64,000 nt of DNA, taken from an uncultured Alphaproteobacteria bacterium (GTDB lineage Bacteria > Pseudomonadota > Alphaproteobacteria > SP197). The translations under genes and the position numbers were made by a program. Shown here one piece after another: positions 26,593 to 36,230 of the stretch. The DNA lies in NCBI GenBank assembly GCA_958295695.1, contig OY282363.1, positions 2,112,225-2,176,224 on the forward strand, written 5' to 3'. Position 1 is the stretch's first letter; every line of letters begins with the position of its first letter. Under the pieces are notes generated by a model. It was given only the letters and a program-made list of their open reading frames with translations, ran no database searches and was not told where the DNA came from.

Positions 26593-27515
26593 CGGGCGCG
26601 AGCCCCCTCTTCCCCTTCCCCTTCGGCGGCGTCGGCCGGCGCCGCGGCGTCGCCGGGCCGTTGGTCATAGTCCTTGAACTTGTCGGCCGACGCCTCGCCT
26701 TCCCTGAACTCGAGGAGGCTTCGATAGAAGTGGCCCAGCCCCTGCAGGAACATCAGGCCGGCGAACGCCACGAGCAGGATCTTGAACAGGAAATAGGCGT
26801 CGAAGCCGTTGGGCGAGAAACCGATGGTCTCGACGTTCCATTTGACGAGAGGAGCCTTGCGCTCGAGCGCCTCGAGCGTGTCCGTCGCCGCGACCTTCGG
26901 CGTGATCAGGTGACGCCACAGGAAGTACCAGCCGAAAAGCCAGACCACGCCGGTGAACGGCAGGACGAAGAACACGGCGCCGAACATGTCGAGCAGGCGC
27001 CTGCGCCGGAAGCCGAGGGCCGAATAGACCAGATCGACCCGCACATGGCCGCCCTGCACGAAGGTGTAGGCGGCGCAGAGCGCCACGATCGTGGCGTTGT
27101 AGAGCTTGAGCTCCTCGCTGAACCAGCTCAGGTCGCGGGTGAAGACCAGGCCGAACGGCCCGATCGTGATCTCGGAGACCAGGAAGATGCGCTGCAGCGC
27201 GATAACCACGATCTGCTGGACGATCATGATGAGCGCGGCCCATGCGGCCGCGCGCCCGACGGCGTTCGAGATCCCCTCGATGCCGCGCACGACGCCCCAG
27301 AGGAAGCCGTGTCGCCACAGCCCGACCGCCATGACGATCAGGGCGACGTCGATCACGACGAAGAGGAAATCGACCGAGGCGCCATAGTGCACGACCCGCA
27401 CCAGACCCTCGGGCCGGCCGGGATCGGGCCATGACGCCGGGCTCGCCAGCAGCCCGGCCACGTCGGCGACCCCGCCCCAGAGATGGCGCAAGAGCCAGAG
27501 AACGGCGTCCAGCAT
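26589..27515 (-). CDS. TRAP transporter small permease (DctQ-type)
   Basis: A 308-residue four-helix membrane subunit, longer than the usual 160-200 residues because of an N-terminal extension with one or two more helices. The core reads NAVGRAAAWAALIMIVQQIVVIALQRIF, then FSEELKLYNATIVALCAAYTFVQGGHVRVDLVY, the most conserved part of DctQ. The C-terminus is charged and cytoplasmic. It is co-transcribed between the binding protein and the large permease. Confidence 0.9.
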   Translation of the reverse strand: MLDAVLWLLRHLWGGVADVAGLLASPASWPDPGRPEGLVRVVHYGASVDFLFVVIDVALIVMAVGLWRHGFLWGVVRGIEGISNAVGRAAAWAALIMIVQQIVVIALQRIFLVSEITIGPFGLVFTRDLSWFSEELKLYNATIVALCAAYTFVQGGHVRVDLVYSALGFRRRRLLDMFGAVFFVLPFTGVVWLFGWYFLWRHLITPKVAATDTLEALERKAPLVKWNVETIGFSPNGFDAYFLFKILLVAFAGLMFLQGLGHFYRSLLEFREGEASADKFKDYDQRPGDAAAPADAAEGEGEEGARAR

Positions 27516-27536
27516 GATGGATCGGAAACGGGGCGC

Positions 27537-27566
27537 GTCCGCGCCACGTCATCGCGTGGCGCGGAC
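27537..27566 (-). terminator. 12-bp hairpin between TRAP binding-protein and permease genes
   Basis: GTCCGCGCCACG (27537-27548), a 6-nt loop, and CGTGGCGCGGAC (27555-27566) pair perfectly within the 62-bp gap. As in the ABC operon at 7193, a stable stem after the binding-protein gene can raise its mRNA relative to the permease genes. Confidence 0.6.
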
Positions 27567-27577
27567 TCCCGCCCCGG

Positions 27578-28672
27578 TCAGAAGCCCAGAACGCGGTTGC
27601 GCTGCTGGGCGTAGGTGTTGCCCGAAAGCTCGATCCAGCCCGCCGACTTGATCAGCGAGTCGCGATAGGAATCGAAGGTCTTCTTGAACAGGGGATCGCT
27701 CATGTTCTCGTCGTAGACTTTCTGGGAGGCTTCGCCGAAGGCGTCCCAGACGCTGTCGGGGAAGGTGAAGGTCTGCACGCCAGCGGCGATCAGGCGCTGC
27801 AACGCCGCGCCGTTGTTCGCCAGGAACTGGGCGAGGCCCCACACGTTGGCCTCGGCCGCGGCGCATTCGATGATCTTCCGCTCGCTGGAGGTCAGACCGT
27901 CATGGACCTCGCGGTTGACCGCCAGCGAGAGGCCCGGGCCGGGCTCGTGGAAGCCGGAGGTGTAGTAGATCTTCGTGATCTCGAAGAAGCCGGCCTTCTC
28001 GTCGGCCCACGGGCCGATCCACTCGGTGCCGTCGAGTTCGTCCTTGGCGAGCGCGTTGTAGACTTCCGCGCCCGGAATGTTCTGCACCGACGCGCCGAGG
28101 TGGCCGAGCGCCTTGCCGCCCAGGCCCGGCATGCGGAAGCGCAGGCCGTCGAAGTCCTCGGGCCCGTCGATCTGCTTGTGGAACCAGCCGCCGGCCTGCG
28201 AGCCGGTGTTGCCGGCCGCGAAGGTCTTGAGGTTGAAGATCTCGGTCAGCTCGTCCTGAAGCTCTCGCCCGCCCATGTGGTAGTACCAGTTGTTCAGCTC
28301 CTGCGCCGTCATGCCGAACGGCATCGAGGTGTAGAAGGCGAACGCCGGGTGCTGGCCGACGAAGTAGTAGTCGGCCGCATGGTAGATGTCGGCTTGGCCC
28401 GACGAGACCGCGTCGAAGCACTCGAAGGCCCCGACCAGCTCGCCGGCGGCCTTGAAGTCGACGTCGATCAGGCCGTCGGACAGCGAGACGATGTTGTCGG
28501 CGCAACGCTGCGCGGCGTCATGCACACCGGCGAGGCCGCGGCCCCACGACGTCACCATCGTGAGCTGCTTGCGCCCCTGCGAGATGGCCGGGGTGGGAAA
28601 CGTCGACGACGCCGCGCCCGCGACGCCCGCTGCGGCGACGCCCGTCCCGCTCAGAAACTTGCGGCGATCCAT
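27578..28672 (-). CDS. TRAP transporter substrate-binding protein (TakP/DctP family), Tat-exported
   Basis: A 364-residue periplasmic binding protein. MDRRKFLSGTGVAAAGVAGAA is a twin-arginine signal with cleavage expected near residue 32. The ligand-binding core contains FRMPGLGGKALGHLGASVQN, where the Arg normally holds the carboxylate of the substrate, and DELDGTEWIGPWADEKAGFF, the TakP-type Trp motif, so an alpha-keto or other monocarboxylic acid is likely. It is downstream of the nitrile hydratase genes on the same strand, so uptake of the acid end-product or of a co-substrate is possible. Confidence 0.9.
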   Translation of the reverse strand: MDRRKFLSGTGVAAAGVAGAASSTFPTPAISQGRKQLTMVTSWGRGLAGVHDAAQRCADNIVSLSDGLIDVDFKAAGELVGAFECFDAVSSGQADIYHAADYYFVGQHPAFAFYTSMPFGMTAQELNNWYYHMGGRELQDELTEIFNLKTFAAGNTGSQAGGWFHKQIDGPEDFDGLRFRMPGLGGKALGHLGASVQNIPGAEVYNALAKDELDGTEWIGPWADEKAGFFEITKIYYTSGFHEPGPGLSLAVNREVHDGLTSSERKIIECAAAEANVWGLAQFLANNGAALQRLIAAGVQTFTFPDSVWDAFGEASQKVYDENMSDPLFKKTFDSYRDSLIKSAGWIELSGNTYAQQRNRVLGF

Positions 28673-28801
28673 GAAATCGGTCCTCCCGTTGCGTGAAACC
28701 GGGCGGTCGGCCCTTCGGGGGGGGCCTTGTCCGCCTCATGACGGGATAAGAAAGGAAGAGCGGGGCGAATGCAAGTTTCCGGGACGCCCGGCGAACGGAG
28801 C

Positions 28802-29475
28802 CTAAGCCGGCTCCAGGTAGGACTCCCACAGGTCGACGCAGAGCGTGTCGCCGGCCCGCGCCGACGCGCCCCAGACGTCCTCGGCCGCGAACCGCACCGT
28901 GTAGCAGTGCTCCGGGTTTCGCCGAGGTCGCGGGAGTTCGTGTCCGGAAAGACGAACACGCCGTGGTCGGCGATGACCTTCCCGCGCCGGCCGCGGCAGT
29001 AGCGGGGGGAGCGGGTGTGGTGCGCGGGATGGTCGTTGCCGACCAGAACGGGGTCGCCCACGGCGAAGCGCGGCTCCGCCTTCGCCTCGGGCCGCTTCGT
29101 CGAGGCGCCCGCGGCCATCGCGGCGTCGACCTCGTCGAGCGTGACGCCGCCGCCGCCCGCCGCCCGTCCCGGTTCCGCGAGCGCCGCCATGCGCGTTTCG
29201 ATCTCGGCCTTCGTCAACACGCCGCGCCGCTCCATGACTTCCTGGATCGAATGGATCCAGAGCTCGTAGTAGCCGGACCGCAGGTAGACATCGGCGGGAA
29301 TGCGCTCGATGCTCGCGCGCAGGTGGTCGTCGCCGAAGCCCACGCCGTCGGCCGCCTGAAGCGCGACGCCGAAGGCGCGCTTCTCCCACTCGGCATGGAA
29401 GACCGGCTCGTTCTCCTCGCGCACGATCCCGCCGAAGCCGTGCATGCCGCCCATGTCGTGGATGCCGTCCACCAT
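28802..29475 (-). pseudogene. nthB: nitrile hydratase subunit beta, single-base frameshift
   Basis: The N-terminus MVDGIHDMGGMHGFGGIVREENEPVFHAEWE and the SYYELW-like RSGYYELWIHSI are classic nitrile hydratase beta. The reading frame is good to GVFVFPDTNSR, then near 28914-28920 (AAACCC on the coding strand) one base is missing; in the adjacent frame the conserved end HCYTVRFAAEDVWG and CVDLWESYLEPA follows to a TAG at 28802. With one base restored the protein would be about 224 residues, normal for the family. The lesion removes the domain that packs on the alpha subunit metal centre, so if real the enzyme is inactive. A one-base run error is the main alternative. Confidence 0.8.
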
Positions 29476-29482
29476 CCCGTCC

Positions 29483-30073
29483 TCAGACCGCCGCCACGCC
29501 GATCATGCCGTCGCGCGTCACCATGCCGGCCAGTTCGTCCTCCGACGCGCCGTCCGCGCCTTCCGGTCTTCTGGGCAGGACCATGTAGCGGATCTCCGCG
29601 CTCGAATCCCAGACCCGCACCTCCATGTCATCGGACACGGGACAGCCCATCTCCTCGAGCACCGCGCGCGGCTCGCGGACGACGCGGGAACGGTAGGGCG
29701 GGCTCTTGTACCAGACGGGCGGCAGGCCCAGCACCGGCCACGGATAGCAGGAGCACAACGTGCAGACGACGACATTGTGGACCGCCCCGGTGTTCTCCAC
29801 GACGACCATGTTCTCGCCCTGCACGCCGGAGACGCCGAGTTCGGCGATGGCGACCGTTCCGTTCTCCAGCAGGCGCGCCTTGTATCCGGGGTCGCTCCAG
29901 GCCCTCGCGACAACCTTCGCGCCGTTGCGCGGACCGACGCGGGTCTCGTAGAGCTCCACCAACCTGTCGATGCCGGTCGGATCGACGACGCCCTTCTCGG
30001 TCAGGAGCTCCTCGATCGCCCTGACGCGCAGCGCCATGTCCGATTCCGGCCGTTCGCGCCCGTGCGACACCAT
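29483..30073 (-). CDS. nthA: nitrile hydratase subunit alpha, cobalt-type
   Basis: A 196-residue alpha subunit. The metal-binding claw [10 protein letters not shown] (Cys104, Cys107, Cys109) has Thr where iron enzymes have Ser, which marks the non-corrin cobalt type; the middle and last cysteines are normally oxidised. The enzyme hydrates nitriles to amides. ATG 30071-30073 is preceded by GGAGGATCTC. The gene lies 7 bp before the beta gene in the usual alpha-beta order of many cobalt enzymes. No activator gene follows; a TRAP transporter does. Thiocyanate hydrolase gamma is a close relative that cannot be fully excluded. Confidence 0.9.
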   Translation of the reverse strand: MVSHGRERPESDMALRVRAIEELLTEKGVVDPTGIDRLVELYETRVGPRNGAKVVARAWSDPGYKARLLENGTVAIAELGVSGVQGENMVVVENTGAVHNVVVCTLCSCYPWPVLGLPPVWYKSPPYRSRVVREPRAVLEEMGCPVSDDMEVRVWDSSAEIRYMVLPRRPEGADGASEDELAGMVTRDGMIGVAAV

Positions 30074-30130
30074 GAGATCCTCCCGCATGCGCGTGAAGAC
30101 TACCGCCGCCGCCAGCCGGATCAAACCGCC

Positions 30131-32353
30131 TCAGTCGAAGCGGTTGCTGCTCGCGAAGCCCGCAGGCGCGAGACGGCCGGCCTGGCCGCGTTTGCCGATC
30201 CAGTCGGCGATGTTCGTCTCGGTGCGCGTGCGGCTGCCGGACCGCCAGCTCAGGCCGCCGGCCAACGCGAACGTCCTGGCGTCCGACAACCCGCCCGACT
30301 TGTAACGCTGCAGGATCACGCCCCGGCCGCGGGTCATCTCCGGCAGCTCCTCCAGCGGAAAGACGATCAGCTTGCGGTTCTCGCCGACCGCCGCGACGTG
30401 GTCGCCTTCGACCGCGCGCGCCACCGCCGCCTCGGCTCCGCCCGGAAGGATGAGCACCTGCTTTCCGCCGCGGGTCTGGGCCATGACCGCGTCCTCGGGC
30501 GCGATGAAGCCCCGTCCCTCGCTCGACGCCACGAGGAGCCGGCGACCGCCCCGGTGCACCGTCATGGCCACGATGTCGGCGTCGTTGCCCAAGTCGAGCA
30601 TCAGGCGCACCGGATCGCCGTAGCCGCGCCCGCCGGGCAGCTTGTCGCAGCCCAGGGTATAGAACCGGCCGTTCGTGGCGAACAGCAACAACTTGTCCGT
30701 CGTCCAGGCCTCCACGCGGAACCGCTCGCGGTCGCCTTCCTTGAAGCGCGGGGCGCCGACCTGATCGCCGTGGCCCCTGGCGGCGCGTATCCAGCCCTTC
30801 GCCGAGAGCACGACAGTCACGGCCTCGCGTTCGATCGTGGCGTCGATCGGGACATCGACGGCCGCGGGCGCGGCGCCGACCGCGGTGCGGCGCCGGCCCG
30901 GCCCGGTCTCCGCGCCGAACCTGACGCGGATGTCCTTGAATTCGGCCTTGAGCGCCGCTTTCTGCCTGGCCTCGCTCGTCACCAGCGCCTCGAGCTCCTC
31001 CCGTTCCCCGGTCAACCCGGCCTTCTCGCGGGCGATCTCCATCTCCTCCAGCCTGCGCAGCGCGCGCAGACGCATGTCGAGGATCGCATCGGCCTGGACC
31101 TTCGAGAGCGTGAAGCGCCTCATCAGGGCGGGCCCGGGCTCGTCCTCCTCGCGGACGATGCGGATCACCTCGTCCAGGTTGAGATAGACGACGAGGTAGC
31201 CTTCCAGCACCTCCAGCCTGCGCGCGATCCTTTCGAGCCTGTGGCGCGAGCGGCGCAACAGGACATCGCGCCTGTGGTCGATGAAGGCCTGAAGCGCCTC
31301 GCGCAGGTTCATCACGCGCGGCGCGCCCCGGGCGTCGAGCAGGTTCATGTTGAGCGGGAAGCGGGTTTCCAGGTCGGTCGACCGGAACAGGGACTCCATG
31401 AGCACCGCCGGATCGACCGTCCGGCTCTTCGGCGTCAGGACGAGACGGATGTCCTCGGCCGACTCGTCGACCGCGCCTTCGAGCAACGGCAGCTTCCGGG
31501 CCTCGACCAGCTCGGCGACGCGCTCCACCAGTTTCGACTTCTGGATCTGGTAGGGGATCTCGGTCACGACGATCCGGTAGGTCCCCCGTCCCAGGTCTTC
31601 CGTCTCCCATCGGGCCCGGAGCCGGAACGACCCGCGGCCCGTGGCGTAGGCCTCCATGACGGCCTCGCGCGCCTCGACCAGCTCGCCGCCCGTCGGGAAG
31701 TCGGGTCCCCGGACCATGCCGACCAGCGTCTCGAAGGTCGCGCGCGGCTTGTCGACCAGATGCGTCAGCGCCTGGCACAGCTCGTCGACATTGTGGGGCG
31801 GGATGCTCGTCGCCATGCCGACGGCGATGCCGTTCGCCCCGTTCGCCAAGAGGTTCGGGAAACGGGCCGGCAGCACCACCGGCTCCACCTCGGAGCCGTC
31901 GTAGGTCTCGCGGAAGTCGACCGCGTCGTCGTCGATCCCTTCCAGCAGGGCCGTCGCGACCTCGGTCATGCGCGCTTCGGTGTAACGCATGGCCGCCGCG
32001 TTGTCGCCGTCGACGTTGCCGAAGTTGCCCTGGCCGTCGACGAGCGGATAGCGCGCCGCGAACTCCTGGGCCAGGCGGACCAGCGCGTCGTAGATCGCCT
32101 GATCGCCATGGGGATGGTATTTGCCGATGACGTCGCCCACGACGCGCGCGGATTTCTTGAAGCCCTCGCGCGGATCGAGCCTGAGTTGACGCATGGCGTA
32201 GAGCAGGCGCCGGTGGACCGGCTTCAGGCCGTCGCGCGCGTCCGGCAGCGAGCGCGCGGTGATGGTCGACATGGCGTACGCCAGATAACGCTCGGCGAGC
32301 GCGTCGGCGAGGGCGACGGGTTCGACGCCGGGGCTGTCGAGAACATCGGACAT
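30131..32353 (-). CDS. parC: DNA topoisomerase IV subunit A
   Basis: A 740-residue type IIA topoisomerase subunit that decatenates daughter chromosomes with ParE. The N-terminal RSLPDARDGLKPVHRRLLYAM, KKSARVVGDVIGKYHPHGD (quinolone region) and the active-site Tyr124 in AAMRYTEARMT are intact. The C-terminal wheel is shorter than in GyrA and lacks the GyrA box, supporting ParC. It is the last gene in a run from pdxJ to parC, 29 bp after recO. Confidence 0.93.
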   Translation of the reverse strand: MSDVLDSPGVEPVALADALAERYLAYAMSTITARSLPDARDGLKPVHRRLLYAMRQLRLDPREGFKKSARVVGDVIGKYHPHGDQAIYDALVRLAQEFAARYPLVDGQGNFGNVDGDNAAAMRYTEARMTEVATALLEGIDDDAVDFRETYDGSEVEPVVLPARFPNLLANGANGIAVGMATSIPPHNVDELCQALTHLVDKPRATFETLVGMVRGPDFPTGGELVEAREAVMEAYATGRGSFRLRARWETEDLGRGTYRIVVTEIPYQIQKSKLVERVAELVEARKLPLLEGAVDESAEDIRLVLTPKSRTVDPAVLMESLFRSTDLETRFPLNMNLLDARGAPRVMNLREALQAFIDHRRDVLLRRSRHRLERIARRLEVLEGYLVVYLNLDEVIRIVREEDEPGPALMRRFTLSKVQADAILDMRLRALRRLEEMEIAREKAGLTGEREELEALVTSEARQKAALKAEFKDIRVRFGAETGPGRRRTAVGAAPAAVDVPIDATIEREAVTVVLSAKGWIRAARGHGDQVGAPRFKEGDRERFRVEAWTTDKLLLFATNGRFYTLGCDKLPGGRGYGDPVRLMLDLGNDADIVAMTVHRGGRRLLVASSEGRGFIAPEDAVMAQTRGGKQVLILPGGAEAAVARAVEGDHVAAVGENRKLIVFPLEELPEMTRGRGVILQRYKSGGLSDARTFALAGGLSWRSGSRTRTETNIADWIGKRGQAGRLAPAGFASSNRFD

Positions 32354-32382
32354 GGCGCGGTTATACTACCGCATCTTGTGGA

Positions 32383-33102
32383 TTAGCGACCGAGACGCGC
32401 TACAAATCGTTCCCGCGCGGGTGGCGGACCCGCGCGCTCGCCGGCGAACAGGTGCCGCTCCAGGAAATGGCCGGTCAGGCGCAATCCAGCGAGAATGTCG
32501 GACGCTCCACCGATATCCTTGCCGATGAGAAAACCGGGCAGCGCGAGCAGCCTGTCGCGATAGGGTTCGCCCGCCGAGGCCGAGACCGCGCGGCCCGTCC
32601 GGGGCGAGACATAGATCAGATCGTCGTTCCGGCCGGTGACCGCGCAGGCGCCGAGATCCAGACCGAAGCCCAGCACGTCGAGCAGCCCGACCTCCCACCG
32701 GACATAGACGGCGTCCCAGTGGTCGGAGCCGCCCTCGAGGCCGTCGAGCAGGGCGAGGAATCCATCGAACAGCAGCGGATAAGGGTGGCGTTCCGGAAGG
32801 GACCGTTCGGCCACGGCGCAGGCGCAGGCGAGACAGGCCAGACGGTTGGCGTCATGCAGGAACGCGGCCGGAACCGCGCGCTCGAGCTCCATCGTGTAGC
32901 CGCCGAGATGTTCGGAAAGCCGCCCCCGCCACCGTGCGGCGACAAGGTTGCCCGCCTGCAGCACGCCCTTCAGGCGCCGTCCCGCACCCCCGCGCGCCAG
33001 GCCGGCGTGGCGGCCGTGTTCGCGCGTCAGCATGTTGACGACGGCCGCCGATTCGCCGTGCCGCCGAGCCGAAAGGACGATGCCGCGGTCGCTCCATTCC
33101 AT
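32383..33102 (-). CDS. recO: DNA repair protein RecO
   Basis: A 239-residue RecO, which with RecR loads RecA on SSB-coated gaps. The OB-fold start MEWSDRGIVLSARRHGESAAVVNMLTREHGRHAGLARGG is typical, as is the following VLQAGNLVAARWRGRLSEHLG. ATG 33100-33102 gives the conserved beginning; the open frame upstream is not family-like. It sits downstream of era, separated by 189 bp that hold two repeat copies. Confidence 0.9.
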   Translation of the reverse strand: MEWSDRGIVLSARRHGESAAVVNMLTREHGRHAGLARGGAGRRLKGVLQAGNLVAARWRGRLSEHLGGYTMELERAVPAAFLHDANRLACLACACAVAERSLPERHPYPLLFDGFLALLDGLEGGSDHWDAVYVRWEVGLLDVLGFGLDLGACAVTGRNDDLIYVSPRTGRAVSASAGEPYRDRLLALPGFLIGKDIGGASDILAGLRLTGHFLERHLFAGERAGPPPARERFVARLGR

Positions 33103-33166
33103 GGAGCCGAGGGTAGACGCGGTTCGCGGTCCTTGCACGGTCCGGTTCCGGCCGGCCGTCGCCCGC

Positions 33167-33294
33167 CTTTCGATACGCGCCCTGCCGGGCGCACCTCGGG
33201 GTGAGGGGGGATTTCGGGTGGGGGCGCGAACAATGTGCCCCTCATCCCGAGCAGGCCCGAAGGACCGTATCGAGGGACGGACGGAACCGTTCTA
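33167..33294. repeat. inverted pair of dispersed intergenic repeats, ending at the era stop codon
   Basis: 33167-33210 reads TTTCGATACGCGCC...ACCTCGGGGTGAGGGG and 33238-33280 is its inverted relative (CCCCTCATCCCGAGC...CCGTATCGAGGG). Together they form a head-to-head doublet like REP/REPIN elements. The second copy continues to CGGAACCGTTCTA, whose last three bases are the complement of the era TAG stop. Confidence 0.7.
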
Positions 33295-34200
33295 GGCCGG
33301 GAACCCGAGGCCCATTTCCCGGTATCGCGCCGGATCGTCGAGCCAGTTGGCGCGAACCTTCACATGGAGGAACAGATGCACGCGCCGTTCCAGAACCCTC
33401 TCAATCTCCGTGCGCGCCGCGGTCCCCACCTCCCTGATCGTCCGCCCGCCCTTGCCCAGGAGGATGGGTTTGTGCCCATCGCGGGCGACGTAGATCACCT
33501 GGTCGATGCGCACCGCATCCTCCCCGGGAACCTCGGTCCAAAGCTCGGTCTCCACGGAGAGTTCGTAGGGCAGTTCCTGGTGGACCCGCAGAAAGAGCTT
33601 CTCCCGGGTGATCTCGGCGGCCATGCGCCGCGGCGGCAGATCGGAGATTTGATCGTCGGGGAACATCCAGGGGCCTTCGGGCAGACGCGCGCGCAAGGCG
33701 GCGACCAGATCGCCGACGCCCTCCCCGGTCAAGGCGGAGATATAGAAGATCTCCTCGATCGCGCCGGACGCGCCGAGCGCCGCGCCGGTCGGCAGCAGAC
33801 GCTCCTTGGCGACGGCGTCGACCTTGTTCACGGCGGCCAGCGCGGGCTTCTTCCTTTCCCCGAGTCGGTTCAGGATCGCCTCGAGGTCCGGGGTCGCGCC
33901 CCTGACTCCGTCGACCAGCAGCAACGCCGTATCGGCGGCGTCGGCGCCGGCCCAGGCCGCTTCGATGAGCGCGCGCTCCAGACGCCGTTTCGGCTTGAGG
34001 ATGCCGGGCGTGTCGACAAAGACGATCTGGTCGTTCCCGATGGCGTGGATGCCCATGACACGGCCGCGCGTGGTCTGCACCTTGTGCGTGACGATCGAGA
34101 CCTTGGCGCCGACGACGGCGTTCACCAGGGTCGACTTGCCGGCGTTGGGCGGTCCGACGACCGCCACGAAGCCGCAACGGGTCGCCGAAACCGCCGTCAC
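33292..34200 (-). CDS. era: GTPase Era
   Basis: A 302-residue essential GTPase in 30S ribosome maturation that binds the 3' end of 16S rRNA. G1 is GPPNAGKSTLVN near residues 16-27, G3 VDTPGI, G4 NKVD, and the C-terminal KH domain includes KPILLGKGGRTIREVG. The start is a GTG (34198-34200) overlapping the rnc stop in GTGA, giving direct translational coupling. The stop codon falls exactly at the edge of a dispersed repeat. Confidence 0.94.
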   Translation of the reverse strand: MTAVSATRCGFVAVVGPPNAGKSTLVNAVVGAKVSIVTHKVQTTRGRVMGIHAIGNDQIVFVDTPGILKPKRRLERALIEAAWAGADAADTALLLVDGVRGATPDLEAILNRLGERKKPALAAVNKVDAVAKERLLPTGAALGASGAIEEIFYISALTGEGVGDLVAALRARLPEGPWMFPDDQISDLPPRRMAAEITREKLFLRVHQELPYELSVETELWTEVPGEDAVRIDQVIYVARDGHKPILLGKGGRTIREVGTAARTEIERVLERRVHLFLHVKVRANWLDDPARYREMGLGFPA

Positions 34201-34904
34201 GGGCCGGCCTCGACGCGGGCCGCCATATCGAGCATCCGGCGGGCGGCCTCCTGTTCGGCGACGCGCCGCGAGCGGCCCTCGGCGGTCAGCGCGCCCAGGC
34301 CGTCGACCGCGACGCTGACGGTGATGGTCGGCGCGTGCGCCGGTCCCGTCCGGTCGAGCATGGCGTAGCTCGGCAAGCTCCGGCCGCGGGCCAGGGCCCA
34401 TTCCTGCAGGCGTGTCTTGGCGTCGCGCGGCGGACTGCGATGGGACAGCATGCGCTCCGCCCAGTGCCGGTCGACGAAGGCGAAGGCCGCCTCGGGGCCG
34501 CCATCGAGGAACAGGGCGCCGATCAGGGCCTCCATCACGTCCGCGAGCACGGCGGGGCTCCGGCGGGCGCCGCTCCGCTCCTCGCCCGCCGACATTGCGA
34601 TCAGGCCGTCGATCCCCAGCGCCGCCGCGATCTCGGCCAGCGTCTCCTTGCGCACCAGCTCGGCGTGACGCATCGAGAGCGCGCCCTCCGCCTCGTCGGG
34701 ATATTGGCGGTAGACGGCCGCGGCCACGGCCATGCCGAGGACGCGGTCGCCCAGGAACTCGAGGCGCTCGTATCCATGCCCCCGCCCGTCGCGCAGGACG
34801 CTGCAATGGGCCACCGCCTGGCGCAGGAGCGCCGCGTCGGCGAAGCGATGCCCGAGGATCGTCTCGAGCGAGCGCCGGGTCGCGGGAGCGAACCCGGCGC
34901 TCAT
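34197..34904 (-). CDS. rnc: ribonuclease III
   Basis: A 235-residue double-strand-specific endonuclease for rRNA and mRNA processing. The signature ERLEFLGDRVLG is at residues 46-57 and the second acidic cluster is in LADVMEALIGALFLDGG; a dsRNA-binding domain follows (AKTRLQEWALARG to AEGRSRRVAEQEAARRML). ATG 34904 overlaps the lepB stop by 4 bp (ATGA). It is the middle of lepB-rnc-era, a conserved alphaproteobacterial order. Confidence 0.94.
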   Translation of the reverse strand: MSAGFAPATRRSLETILGHRFADAALLRQAVAHCSVLRDGRGHGYERLEFLGDRVLGMAVAAAVYRQYPDEAEGALSMRHAELVRKETLAEIAAALGIDGLIAMSAGEERSGARRSPAVLADVMEALIGALFLDGGPEAAFAFVDRHWAERMLSHRSPPRDAKTRLQEWALARGRSLPSYAMLDRTGPAHAPTITVSVAVDGLGALTAEGRSRRVAEQEAARRMLDMAARVEAGP

Positions 34905-35800
34905 TCCACCGGCTGGAAGATGCGATCCCAGCGAATCGAGGCCGGCCATGTCCAGGGCTCGAAGAGACCGCCGCACCGGTCGACCGAGAAGAACAGGAAC
35001 TCCGCGCGTCCGATCAGGTTCTCGTAGGGCACGAATCCCACGCTCGGCGCGCGACTGTCGTTCGACCGGTCGCGGTTGTCCCCCATCAAGAAGTAATGGC
35101 CTTCGGGAACCTCGACGGGCGGCGTGTCGTCGTAACGATGGGCGTCCGACGTGTCGAGGACCGGATGGGAGACGCCGTTGGGAAGGGTCTCGACGAGCCT
35201 GGGCGTCGGGACGGCGTCGCCGCAGCCCTCGTCGAGGAAGGGCGGGGTCTCCCGGAGCTCCGCCGGCGTTCCGTTGATGTGGAGAACGCCGCCGATCATC
35301 TGCACCCTGTCGCCGGGCAGGCCGACGATGCGCTTGATGAAGTCGGTCGACGTGTCGGTCGGCTTGCGGAAGACGGCGACGTCGCCGCGCCGGGGTTCGC
35401 GGCCGAACAAGCGGCCCTCGAACAGGTCGAGATCGGTGCCGAAGCCCAGGGCGTAGTTGCTGTAGCCGTAGGAGAACTTCGAAACGAAGAGATAGTCGCC
35501 CACCAGCAGGGTGGGTTTCATCGAGCCCGAGGGAATGTTGAACGGCTCATAGGCGACCGTGCGGATCGCCAGGGCGATCGCGACCGCGTAGACGATGGTC
35601 TTGACCGTGCCGAACAGGCCTTCGTCGCCGCGCCACGATTTGGGCAGCAGCATTTCGAGCGGCGCGAAGACGATCTGGAGCAGAATCTCCAAGGGCTTCA
35701 GCAGAATCCCGATCAACGTGAAAGGCGCCATGACCAGCATCAGCCAGAGCGGCATCGTCCTGGCGCCTCCGCCGCCGGGTTTCGTGTCCGGCTCGCTCAT
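34901..35800 (-). CDS. lepB: signal peptidase I
   Basis: A 299-residue inner-membrane protease that cleaves secretory signal peptides. The Ser/Lys dyad is Ser93 in [11 protein letters not shown] and Lys156 in [15 protein letters not shown]; the box E motif [12 protein letters not shown] is intact. Hydrophobic segments lie at about residues 16-50 and 68-82. The C-terminal half contains a periplasmic insertion with one Cys. It overlaps acpS and rnc by 4 bp each. Confidence 0.94.
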   Translation of the reverse strand: MSEPDTKPGGGGARTMPLWLMLVMAPFTLIGILLKPLEILLQIVFAPLEMLLPKSWRGDEGLFGTVKTIVYAVAIALAIRTVAYEPFNIPSGSMKPTLLVGDYLFVSKFSYGYSNYALGFGTDLDLFEGRLFGREPRRGDVAVFRKPTDTSTDFIKRIVGLPGDRVQMIGGVLHINGTPAELRETPPFLDEGCGDAVPTPRLVETLPNGVSHPVLDTSDAHRYDDTPPVEVPEGHYFLMGDNRDRSNDSRAPSVGFVPYENLIGRAEFLFFSVDRCGGLFEPWTWPASIRWDRIFQPVE

Positions 35801-36216
35801 GCGGGACCGTCTTCCGAATCCGACGGAACCGCCGAAATGACGACGATCGCCTGGGCGAGCGGCGGTTCGTCGGTCATCGTGAGATCGATCCGCGCCTTCA
35901 TGCCGCCGGGCACCATCTCCGCGAGGCGCGTCGCGGCCCCGCCGGCAAGACGCAGGGTCGGCTTTCCGGACGGCAGGTTGACGACCTGGAGGTCGCGCCA
36001 GAACACGCCGCGCCGAAAGCCCGTGCCCAAGGCCTTGGAGCAGGCTTCCTTGGCGGCGAAACGCTTGGCGTAGGTCGCCGCCCTCAGGACCCTGCGATCG
36101 GCCTTCTTCCGTTCGGCCTCGGTGAAGATGCGCCGGGTGAAGCGGTCGCCGAACCGTTCGAGGGTCTTTTCGATACGCCGGATGTCGAGAGTGTCGAGTC
36201 CCAGTCCCAGGATCAT
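35797..36216 (-). CDS. acpS: holo-[acyl-carrier-protein] synthase
   Basis: A 139-residue phosphopantetheinyl transferase that activates ACP for fatty-acid synthesis. [35 protein letters not shown] carries the Mg-binding Asp, and [15 protein letters not shown] the second acidic site with its Lys. ATG 36214-36216 starts directly at the first beta strand. The gene follows pdxJ by 14 bp and overlaps lepB. Confidence 0.94.
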   Translation of the reverse strand: MILGLGLDTLDIRRIEKTLERFGDRFTRRIFTEAERKKADRRVLRAATYAKRFAAKEACSKALGTGFRRGVFWRDLQVVNLPSGKPTLRLAGGAATRLAEMVPGGMKARIDLTMTDEPPLAQAIVVISAVPSDSEDGPA

Positions 36217-36230
36217 GACAGGACGGACCG

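Noticed and set aside
33167..33294. CRISPR-like array
   Set aside because: Only an inverted pair of copies with no regular spacing or spacers; fits a REP-type doublet instead.
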